From Strobilurus pachycystidiatus (Eukaryota > Basidiomycota > Agaricomycetes > Agaricales > Physalacriaceae), in contig JAHLMK010000034.1 in the NCBI GenBank assembly GCA_019915135.1, forward strand, positions 118,182 through 182,181: DNA of 64,000 nucleotides. Direction: 5' to 3'. Shown piece after piece: positions 1-10,545 of the stretch. The notes under the pieces are model-generated. The model was not told where the DNA came from, did not search any database, and saw only the letters and a program-made list of their open reading frames with translations. Each line of letters opens with the position of its first letter. Within the stretch, counting starts at the first letter, position 1. The translations under genes were made by a program, and so were the position numbers.

Positions 1-2590
1 TCCCATACCGGACGAATAGAAACACAGGCGTGTATTAAAGGCATCAATGCCAGAGATGGGGTAATGCCGGACCGTGTCCCGACGTCCCGCCCTGTGGTCG
101 GCCTGCGCCACAGGTCGATCGATGTCTTACAAATGGCGGCGGCGTGCACCAGAGCAGAGCATCTACAAGCCGACCGCATATCCAGGGAGTCATTAAGAAG
201 GTCAGCACATCAAGACTTCAGAGACAAGGTACGGGATCAGTATATCAAAATCTAACTAGATGGGCAAATGCTTACCGTTTGCGGTGAACAGATGCGCGCA
301 GACTGAGACTCTATCAGCACAATCCCTGGTGCCTATAGAGTAGCCGGAGATAGCGACACCGTCGCTGCCGAGTCGTAATCCCGCTGGCCAAACATCATTC
401 CGCCCTTGCCCAGCTCGAGGTGCAGAGGGGGCCTGGCGACATTGTGGGGCGTTCTCGGTGGTGACTTCTGTCCGTTGAGTGTCCCGAACGGGGACACCGG
501 TGACGCTGGGGTTCTGAGGATGTCAGAAGAGCATTAGACATAATCATAAAACAGAGAAAAACGACGGCGGCTTACCCAGAGCGCTACGGGAAGCCGTTCT
601 GCCCAGAAGCGAGAGGATGCAGTCCTCATATCCCATCGACACCATTGCACTTGGATTCCCGCGATCCCCGTTCAGAATCCCGCCTCCCCCACTATGTCCC
701 GCCCCCATCCTATATCGACCTCCTACAGTCGTCAGACGTTAGCACAAGCTGTGGTCGCTGTGGGGTCCTGTTCAGACAGCATCTTCAGAAGAAATCCCGT
801 CGTCGGTTGGGCGCTGACAACGTCTGAATAGTGTATTTTAGTAAAACAGATTTTGATGAAAAACTTGACGACGTACCGAGGCGCTGTACGGCGCCGTTCG
901 GCCCAAACTATCAAGAGCACATTCAATTACTACCAAGCTTCGCAGAGTATTGGGCGTCCCAGGTGTCCAAATCAAACGCCCGCCGCCCCGACCCAAATGC
1001 GGTCCCGTCGTCGGCGGGCTCCAGCGGGCGCAGGGCGGGAGAAGACGTGGAGATGGCAGTGAGTCGTCGACAGTACCATTGAAAAAACAAATCACTCTGC
1101 AAAACGGCAAAACAGGGGGCGAAGGCGTGGTCGACAACGAGTCCGTTAAGTAAAAGTGCTAGTTGCAAGTGGGTTCCAAAGTCCGTCTTGATGTCAACGA
1201 CGTCGGCGGGCTCGTAGTAGCACCAAATCTTGTGTAGTCGTTAGGTAGTATCGATACGTGTCCGTCGTCGTGGTCGTCGCCGGTAGAGGTGTCTGCGTCG
1301 AGTGGTGGCATGCCTAGTACATCATGGTAAGAGGGTAAGTTGCGATGGGAGTCAAGTCAAACACACCTAAATAGCATTCGTGTCGAGTCTCGAGGACTTT
1401 GTTGCATCTATGGGTGGACAAATGAAAGCCATCGAAGGTTATAGAGTGAGGTTGAAGATCTGTAAAGTGAGTGTTAGTGAACGTCCTAATAACAAAATGC
1501 AAGATAACGATTGTTGGCTGTCAGCAAAATGACAGTCGTATATTGTGAGAGAGTCAAGGAGAGCATATCGTATAAATGAAAGGACTCGGAAAGAAGAAAG
1601 AATGAGGAAAGAAATGAATGATACCAGAATGCGCTGCAAGTCGAGACCAAGTAAACGTTGAAGGGTGTCCGGAAAGTGAAACAGAGTTGTGTCTAGTAGT
1701 CAAGCGGGATGAATATGAGAAGAGACAGCCGAGTTGAGCTGGATGCGGAGTATGAGAGGCGAAGTGAGGAATGGCGGATACTGTCGCCTTACCGAAATTC
1801 CCCTCCCTTATATACCAAAACCCATCTGCATCAAAGCGGACGTTTACTCCGTTATTCTGACCACTCCTCATCCGGAATAGCCGCCCGTGGGCCCCAGAAT
1901 ATGCGAACTGGCCAATCATATCGAATCCACTCTAGTGGTTTGCCGACGCCGCAGGTATTCGTACGCGCCCAAGTCTTGATGCGTAGTCGCGGTGTGTCAT
2001 ACGAGGATAAAGTCCAGCTATTTCTCCAGTGGAATATCGTCCCTCGTCGCGGCTCGAGTCCGATTCAGCGTTCCGAAGCGATAGACACCAACTTCGTGTC
2101 GATAGAGGGAGAGAATGGCAGGCGAGAGGTAGTCGAGCAATGAGTCTCAGGTACCAGTAGGATACCGCATGGACTAGGAGGCGCACAGAGTGCGGACGAT
2201 GAGCAGAGGGCGCAGGAGGAGATGAGAGAAGGAGGACAAGCACGTATGCGTCATGGCACGTGAACAATCCTAGCCCGAAATTCCTGGCTCGCGATCTTAC
2301 TTTTTGACTCTCACCTTCTCCGAATTTTTTACTTTGCACACTCGTTATCAATGAATTTCTAGCATCTTTTACTTTGCCGAACGAAGAAGGGAGGGGAAGA
2401 GTGTAGCGCGAGCAACGCGCAGATGAACTTGGTAAGTTTTCCGGATTCGGACTTCGCAACTTTGACTTCCACTTGGCACGTTCAATGATAGATTCGTAAT
2501 CATTCCGATGGCCGTTCTGGGCGCTCTCGAGCACTCGGAAGAAGGGGTTGAGGTGGGGGTGACGAGACATGGATTAGTTGAACAAGACCC
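1..2590. other. No supported gene (left end)
   Basis: Several overlapping open frames of 60-212 codons exist on both strands, notably 1709-2143 (+) and 1932-2570 (-). None shows a recognisable motif, a consistent splice pattern or a convincing composition, and they overlap each other. The sequence between 750 and 1300 is rich in CG and GTCG words. I see nothing here that I can call a gene. Confidence 0.5.
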
Positions 2591-2599
2591 TCCCGAAAT

Positions 2600-4200
2600 C
2601 GATTGAATTTCTGATGACTTTTACAGCGGAATCTTCCCAAAATCCTCAGAGCCAGACGCCTCGCCGGCGAAGCGACGTCACAGCTTTGCGGTCCAAACTC
2701 TACGTGGACAGCAGCTGTGCGCGCTGCTGTCCCACCTGCCGCAGATTCTCCAAGTGAGTCCAACTTCCTTCTTGATCTTTGGACATACCAATGTCATTCC
2801 CAGCTCTCTCGTGCTTGAAAATGCGCCGACACAATGTATCGACGCCGCGCGGACTGCTCCAAACGTGTGGTGAGTTCAAAAAATCAGTTTTGCGTTGATG
2901 CTAAATCTCACCACTTTTCAGAGGATAGAAATCCGAATTTCCGCGAACCCGGACGCTGGATAGACGGTCAGCAGCCTTCACGTCGAAGGCAGCTATGCGC
3001 TGCCCCGGACTATGATGGTGAGGTCATCGGTCTGTCTTGATCTCGTAACTGTACTGACGATAATCCGCGTCGTAGAATGCACCTGCGCAAGTCGTTCGTC
3101 ATTTCCTGTGCCTGGAAATGTTCCGAGACGGTGTATCGACGCCCCGCGGACCGCTTCAAACGAGTGGTGAGTTCACCAAAACCATTTTTCATCGACTCCA
3201 ATTCTAACGACTTTTCACAGCTGAGAAATCCGAATTCCTGCGGACCCGGACGCCCCGCCGGCGAGGGGACGTCTTGGCCAGACGGTCAAGAGCCTTGACG
3301 TCGACCGCAGCTGTGCGCTGCCCCGTTACTCCGCGGACTGTGGTAGGTGAGTTCATGGTTCCTTTTTGATTTTGCAATCATACTGACACTATTCCCAGCC
3401 TGCGAAGTTGTCGAATACACCTGCGCAGGCCGTCTTTGCGCCCAAAATATCCCAAGACGACGTATCGACGGCGCGCGGACCGCTTGAAGTGAACAGTGAG
3501 CTTTTCATCGACTTGTATGATTTTCACTCACATTTATAGGCCGTACCTTGAGATTTCCGCCAAGGTCGATGCCCCGCTGGCGAGGTGAGTCTCACGCTCC
3601 CCTATGCGGCCGTCGTTTCCTTTGTTAAAATGAGTTTTCCTTGTGCGCCACACCCTCGGTTTATACTGACCTGCTTCCTAGCCACTTCGGGACCCTGAAA
3701 GAAAACGCCTTGAGACGATGTTTCGACGTCTCGCGAGCGGCGCCATCATCTCGTAAGTCATCCAATACATGATTTCGTGAGCGTGGATACTGACCTTGAC
3801 TTTAGCATCCCAGGTCCAGTTTCCGTCAAGGATGAACGCCTCGCCGGCGAGTCTAGGACCGCTTTAACGTGCCAAGAGAGCGGATTGACGCGTGCTGGTG
3901 AGTGCAAACCGAACCGTTATGATGAACATTGAGTACTTACCTTATTTCAGACTCGAGCCCCAAGTAACGTCGCGAAACAACGAATCGGGGCGAGCGAACA
4001 AGATCGCGTCCCCAGGTGCACTATCGCAGAATGCAGTGCGTTAGCCAGAGCTGAAGGTAACGAAATTGATGTCCACTCGAAGTGAGCTACAACGGACTGG
4101 ATTACTTAGCTTTGCGAGAAGCCGAGAAACGTCGCGAGGCAATGGATAGAGAGCACGCGAGCGAAATTGCGATCTGCAGGTACGTGATCTTTTGACTTGC
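2600..4200 (+). repeat. Tandem array of ~296 bp exon-intron-like unit
   Basis: Two exon-like blocks alternate. Block A contains GTATCGACGCCGCGCGGACC or close variants and occurs near 2837, 3133, 3460 and 3716. Block B contains a CCGGACGC/CGCCGGCGA core followed by CAGCTGTGCGCTG and occurs near 2640, 2935, 3232, 3555 and 3830. Spacing between successive copies is about 297, 296, 320 and 260 bp. Most A blocks end in a good 5' splice site (GTGAGT), and the gap to the next block ends in a pyrimidine tract plus CAG. Two looser relatives of block A lie near 3975 and 4130. No frame stays open across the array, so it is either a decayed multi-exon gene or a spliced non-coding transcript. Divergence rises to the right. 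Confidence 0.6.
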
Positions 4201-4981
4201 ATGTTTCGTACATGGCGTGTAACGAATCGGCAGCGCGCTCATCCATACTTGAACATGACTGAAGGTAACGGGGAGTCTGTTTACCTTGTAAACGGGGCCA
4301 TGTATATAGAAGCTCAGCTGTGAATTACTTACCTTTACAGTAACACTACCTTAACGGTCTCAGTCTTCGGGGTGGGACTTGCTTTTTTTGTTCTATGCCA
4401 CGTCTATCGTCAATTTCTTGCGGGTTTTTCTCGAGCAGAGGGGAGAGGTCTCCGGGGCATGGGGGGCTTATATAATGGTAGAAGGCGTGTGGTAGCGTAG
4501 AAAGTGAATTGAAGTCGTTTGAGCCCACTTGCAAAGGCGGGGGCAGCGTCTGATGGGCGCCAGCCGGATTGGGCAAGGGGGCGCACTCGGGGTAGATCCC
4601 TGCTAGCTTCAACAACCATCCACCACCCACGCACTCTCACACCCACGCCCGCCAGCACCCCATGCCCGCCAACGGACGACACTCGCCAACGCATCCGACT
4701 AGGAGGGACACGCACGATAGGAGACGCGAAGAGGGGGAGACGTGAAGTTGAAGAGAAGACGCGAAGGACTGTGAAGAGGGCGAGGTAAGAAACGACACCG
4801 GTGCTCATGTGCTGTAGGTCGCTGACAACGCGTCCAGAGTCGGGCGAGACACCAGAGCTGATGCCAGGCGGCTCCTCCGAGTTTATTACCGGGCGCATAG
4901 CACACCCAGGACCGACACTCGAAAATGACACATTGTTCATTGCTCATACGAACCGAACCCCTACTCCCAACACGGCCCAGC
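4201..4981. other. Intergenic, upstream of flippase pseudogene
   Basis: Open frames exist on both strands (for example 4410-4940 on the minus strand and 4519-4788 on the plus strand) but no motif is visible. The 4620-4700 stretch is rich in CCCACGCC-like words. This may be former promoter and leader sequence of the flippase gene. Confidence 0.4.
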
Positions 4982-7900
4982 ATGTCATATTCCAACCCAT
5001 CCTCGCCCAGCGCTCTCCATCCTCATTCTCCTCCGCGCCTCCTAGTGGCTCTTCCCCTCGTCTAAGCAGCCGTACACATTTACCAAACTCCAGCCCGCGT
5101 ACAACGACGACGATTCGGACCCTAACTACCCCAACATTGACCCCGCACTCCGCCTGCGCACCGTCCGCACCGCGGCCAGCGCCATCGCCGAGTCCATGCG
5201 CGCCGAGGACAAGCAGCGCCGTAAGTAGGGCAGGTGGTGGTTGCTCTGCCAGAGTGGGAGCACCAAGTGAGTGCCTAGTTCCGGGTCTAATGTTGTGTCG
5301 ACACCAACCCGCGCGCTAGGTTGAAGCAAGATCGGGATCATCCGCCCTCCCCATCGCCCCAGCCCCAAGTCCAAGCACCAAGTAAGGAGCCGGAAAGAAC
5401 GCGGCGGAACGTGTACGTGAATCACGCGTTGCGCGCGGACGAGCTGGACTCAAGCGGCGAACCGATCATGAGATATGATAGGAACAAGAACAACCTGCGC
5501 ACGACTAGTGAGTGTCTTGTTCTGTTTTGATTTTGTCTGACAAACATCCTTCCCAAGAACCTCTACCAGCAACGTCGCGAACTTGTTCTTTCTCAGTTCT
5601 CAGAGTCGTTATCCTACAGCGTGAGTCCTTTCTTATCACCCTGCCACCATCACCCCAAATGCATCCGCTCCCCAAACAGTGTTCCCCATATTCGACGCCG
5701 CGTCCGGGGCCATCGCCGTCGAAGACTGGCGCCGCGTCCAGCTCGACGAAGAAGTCAACAACAGCGCCGCGACCAAGTTGGGCGGCGGGTGGCGGAACGT
5801 CAACCAGCCGACGGATGGGAGGGAGTGGTGGGAGAAGATCCTCGGCGTGGGGGAGCGCCCGGGGAAAGTGAGCAAGGGGGTGAGGAGGCTGAGGGAGAGG
5901 GAGATGGCGAGTACAATCGCGATTGCGGGAGGGGGAGGGGGAGGGATGAAGGGGAGCACAACCTCATTTGACTTGGAGGCGGTCAGGAGCGGGAAGCATT
6001 CCTACCCGCCGTCGTCGCTTACTTCGTCTACTACTCGCGTTGGGGGGAAAAAACCTGAGCGAGGAGGAGGAGGAGGGAGGAGCGGAGTCATCGACTACGG
6101 GGCACCAGCAATGAGCGCGAGCTGGGAACGCACCCTCTGGAAAAAGCTAGAAGTTGGCGATGTCGTCTTATTGCGAGATAACGACCAGGTCCGCCTAACC
6201 ACCTTTCCTTTCCTTCCCTTCCCTCCACTTATCTCCCACTAGGTCCCAGCAGACATCCTCGTCCTATCCACCTCCGACCCAGACGGGAACTGCTACCTCG
6301 AAACCAAGAACCTCGACAGCGAGACCAACCTCAAGCCGCGCCGCGCAGCCAAGTGCACCATGGGCATCTCCAGCGAGGAGGACATCGGCCGGAACAAGTT
6401 CATCCTCGACTCCGAGGCGCCGCACGCGGGGCTGTATGCGTACCACGGTGTCATTCGCTACAACGAACGCACGGAAGCGGTGGGGATCAACGAGCTCCTG
6501 CTGCGCGGGTGCATATTGCGGAACACGCAGTGGTTGGTCGGGCTCGTGGTGTACACGGGCCAGGACACGAAGATCATGATGAACGGGGGCGCGACGCCGA
6601 GTAAGCGGAGCAGGATTGAGAGGGAGACGAATTTCAACGTTATCGGTGAGTCGACCCTTGGTGTTCGGTCTTGGGGCTGACGCGTGGTAGTGAACTTCGT
6701 GGTCCTCATCGGGATGTGCACGATCGCGGCGGTGTTCAACGGGATCCAGGACGCCAAGAGCGGCACGAGCGCTGCGTACTTCGAGATCGACGTCGAGGCC
6801 ACCGACATCAGTGCTGTTAATGCCATCATCACATTCGTGTACGTCCCCGTGCCCACCCCACCCAACACTCACTCACTCACTCAAAAACAGATCATGCCTA
6901 ATCGCATTCCAGAACATCGTCCCCATCTCGCTGTACATCTCCATCGAGATCGTCAAGACCATCCAAGCCTAGTGCGTAGCTCCCTTTTTCTCTCCATCCC
7001 CAGTTCCTTCTCTGATTTCGTCTGCGTCTGTGTAAGCTTCATCTCACAAGACCTGGACCTCTACTACGCCCCGCTCGACACGCCCTGCGTGCCCAAGACG
7101 TGGAACATCAGCGACGACCTCGGCCAGATCGAGTATGTCTTCAGCGATAAGACCGGGACGTTGACGCAGGTGGGTTTCGGTTTCCCAAATCCTTACGCCT
7201 TGGTCTTTGGTCTTTGGTCCTTGGTCGTTCTCGTTCCTCCTTGGTCCTTGGTCTTTCTTTTTCCTGCCTCCAATCTGAACATCCCCAGAACGTCATGGAA
7301 TTCCAAAAATGCAGCGTCGGCGGGCGGAACTACGGCGAGGGCGTCACGGAGGCGATGAAGGGCGCTGCGCTCCGCGATGGCTCTGGCTCATCCTCCGAGG
7401 ACTTAGACGCGAAGCTCGCGGCGCTGAAGAGCCAGATGCTGGCGACGATGCGGAGGGCGGGGGAGAACCGGTTCCTCCAACCCCTCCTACTGCTTCTTGG
7501 TTTTGATTATTGATGGTGACCTTGTTGTTGTTCTTGGTGGACAGATACCTGCAAGAATCCAAGCTCTCCCTAATCTCGCCGCAGATGGCGCTGGACCTCG
7601 TCGAGGGGAAGGCGCAGGCTGAGCGGTTGAAGGAGTTCTTTAGGGCGCTGGCGTTGTGCCATACCGTCCTCGCGGAGGAGGGGGAGGGGTGAGTTCCCAG
7701 TTCCCAGTTCCTCGCTCTCGTTGTGATAGTGACACTGACGGTGCCTCGTAGCAACATCTTAACGTACAAAGCCGAATCGCCGGACGAGGCTGCGCTGGTG
7801 GGTGCTGCCCGGGATGTAGGGTTCCCATTCGTGAAGAAGGGGAAGAGGGGTGTTGATGTCGAAGTCCTGGTTAGTCCTCCTTTCCTTCCTTCCTCCACTC

Positions 7901-9850
7901 TTGATCTTGACGTTTGCAACAAGGGCAAACCGGAACGCTGGGAAGTCCTCAAGATCCTCGAGTTCAACTCTACGCGGAAGCGGATGTCTACGATCTTCCG
8001 CTCGCCGGAAGGCAAGATCGAGTTGATCTGCAAGGGCGCGGATAGTGTCATCTATGAGCGGCTGGCGGCGAGGCAGAGGGGGGATACTGAGGCGGGTGTG
8101 GCGCAGGAAGGTTTGTTCTTCCCGTCTTCTCAACACTTTCCCTTCCTTCGTTGACGCAAGTAGATGTGCCGACGCAGGGTATCAAAGCGCGCACGCGGGC
8201 CGACATGGACGCGTTCGCGAACGGGGGGCTCCGAACGCTGTGTATCGCTTCTCGGGAGATCGGGGAGGAGGAGTGGAAGGAGTGGGTGCAGGTTTACGAG
8301 CGCGCTGAGGCGAGCAGCCAGGATCGGGAGGCGGAGGTGGAGAAGGCGTGTGAGCTGGTCGAGCGGGATTTGCATATCCTGGGTAAGCGCGCACACCAAT
8401 CATCCGTTCAGTGGAAGCTAATTCTCTGCTAATGCTAGGCGCCACCGCCCTGGAAGACAAACTGCAAGAAGGCGTCCCGGAGGCGATCGAGACGCTCCAT
8501 CGCGCAGGGATCAAGCTGTGGATCCTGACGGGCGACAAGCTCCAGACGGCGATCGAGATTGGGTACTCGTGCAATTTGCTCAAGGCGGATATGGAGTTGA
8601 TGATCTTGGTGCGTTCCGTTCTCTTCCCTCCGTTCTGGATTGCTGACCCTCCCGTAGTCCGCAGCGTCCTTCGAAGAAGCGCGCGCCCAGATCGAGGGTG
8701 GTCTGAACAAGATCGCGTCGGTGCTTGGCCCGCCCACGTCCGTCCCGGAGCGGGGGTTCCTACCGAATGCGAAGGCGAGCTTTGCGGCGGTGATTGATGG
8801 GGATACCCTGAAGTATGCCTTGGAGGGGCGTGGGGATGGTATGTCCTCGTAACGCAACCCTCATTAAAGTGCTTTGTTGACGATACTTCAACTAGGGAGC
8901 GGCAGCGAGCTGAGGGAGATGTTCTTGAACCTCGGCACGCAATGCGAGACGGTCGTGTGCAGTCGGGTGAGTCCCGCGCAGAAGGCGGAGACTGTTAGGC
9001 TGGTGAGTCCTGCTTGTGGGTGAATTGCATTTCTGGTCCTCATGTTGGCTGGCAAAGGTCAAGGAAGGAAGGCAGGCGATGACGCTCTCGATTGGGGATG
9101 GGGCAAACGACGTTGCTATGATCCAGGAGGCGAATATTGGATGTGGGTTGTTTGGACTCGAGGGTAGTCAGGTGGGTTGTCCCGTCTGATATCGGAATCG
9201 ACGCTCACCTTCTTCCTCTAGGCAGCAATGTCGGCCGACTACGCATTCGGCCAGTTCGGCTTCCTCGTCAAGCTTCTCATCGTACACGGTCGCTGGAGTT
9301 ATCAGCGCATAGCGGATATGCACAGCAACTTCTTCTACAAGAACGTTATTTGGACTTTTGCGATGTTTTGGTATTTGCCGTTTAACAAGTGCGTGGAAGT
9401 TGTTATCATCTCGTGTCTTTTCGCTGACGAAATGGGGTAGCTTCTATGGGACGTACCTATACCAGTATACGTTCATACTGTTGTATAATCTTGTGTTCAC
9501 GTCGTTGCCTGTTATCGTCCTCGGAGGTGTGTACACTCACCTTCTACCTTTCGCATCCTTCTGACATTGTTCGATCCTTAATAAACGCACGCGCCGCGCT
9601 GGCCTTCCCTCAACTATACGTCCGCGGCATCCGTGGACTGGAGTACACCCGCGCCAAGTTCTGGGCGTACATGTTCGACGGCCTCTATCAGAGCGCGGTG
9701 GTGTTCTTCATGCCGTACGCGCTCTGGCAGGTCGGGGAGGGCGCGCTGGCGGTGTCATGGACGGGCAAAGGGATTGATAGCGTGAGCGACTTTGGAACGA
9801 CGGTTGCTGTCGCGGCGATCTTTGCGGCGAATTCGTTCGTTGGGATGAAC
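4982..9850 (+). pseudogene. P4-type ATPase (Dnf-like phospholipid flippase), decayed
   Basis: P4 ATPases move aminophospholipids from the outer to the inner leaflet. The body is clear: an N-terminal segment (RTRRNVYVNHAL), the actuator loop near 6320 reading DSET where the family has DGET, the P4 signature PISL near 6930, the phosphorylation motif DKTGT near 7150, the nucleotide-binding KGADSVIYERL near 8035, GDGANDVAM near 9100 and later membrane helices up to about 9845. Exons between 5700 and 9540 mostly join cleanly at GT-AG introns. Lesions: frames conflict before 5320; the exon for the first membrane helix (5555-5620) has several small indels; the second helix is missing (AASGAIA runs straight into VEDWRR near 5715); and the joint near 9570 lacks an acceptor and is one base out. 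The 3' end is lost. The insert between 5950 and 6110 suggests the Dnf1/Dnf2 class. Confidence 0.85.
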
Positions 9851-10110
9851 CAATGGGCATCCAATACGAGGAGGACATCACCCAGAGCAAGTTCGTTCTG
9901 GACTCGGGGCGCCGCACACGGGGCTGTATGCCTACCACGGCGTCATCTGTCCCTCCAACACCACTACTACGAGGATGAAGACGATAGGGATCAACGAGCT
10001 CTCTTGAGGACCACGCAGTGAGTGGTGGGGCTCATTGTGTATACGGGCTAGGACACGAGGATCGTACTGAACGGGAGCGCGACGTCGAGTAAGAGGAGCA
10101 GGATTTAGAG
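9851..10110 (+). repeat. Degenerate duplicate of a flippase internal exon
   Basis: This stretch aligns with 6357-6620 of the flippase body over its whole length, starting at a shared TGGGCATC and passing through GAGGAGGACATC, GCCGCACACGGGGCTGTATG, ACCACGGCGTCATC and GGATCAACGAGCTC. It ends near GAGGAGCAGGATTTAGAG. It carries indels and stop codons and is read out of frame by the upstream flippase. The real gene should continue here with its last membrane helices, so the fragment replaces the true 3' end. Bases just before the joint (ACCA) are also present before the source exon, which suggests microhomology-mediated joining. Confidence 0.85.
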
Positions 10111-10545
10111 CCAGTCGTCTTGAGCATTGATTACCACTGACTTAATCACCTCTTAGTCATATCATCGGTTTCACTGGCTAAAATCGTTCTTATGTTGGTG
10201 TCTACTTCCACTTCATATACTCGCGATTTCCGTCGATCAGCCCTCCGTAATCGTCATATTGTTCTGGTCTCCTACCTTGACAGTGTTTTATCACCCGGGG
10301 CGTACTACAGTCACTATGTCCCGGTGTCGCTCAGAGTCATTGCCCTCGGCGCGAACTGTCATGCATGCTGACCGATACACTGTGATCGAACGTCGAGCGC
10401 TCTGACTTTGCGATTACGACATGCAGGGTTATCGACAGTGACCCAAACACGTTTTCGTTCGCTGCTTGTTCATCACCACCACCATCTAACCTCATCGCAG
10501 CCTCTTTTAATTGATCGCCTCCTTACTCTTGACATCTTTCGCAAA
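10111..10545. other. Short intergenic gap before recombinase-like gene 1
   Basis: No coding signal is seen. The last 100 bp are pyrimidine-rich (CTCCTTACTCTTGACATC) and end in a good start context (GCAAAATGG), as in many basidiomycete promoters. If the downstream gene belongs to a mobile element, one element end should lie in this gap. I could not identify inverted repeats or a target duplication by eye. Confidence 0.4.

Noticed and set aside
1709..2570. Long overlapping frames (144 codons plus, 212 codons minus)
   Set aside because: They overlap on opposite strands, have no recognisable motif and no supporting splice or promoter pattern. At most one could be real and nothing favours either.
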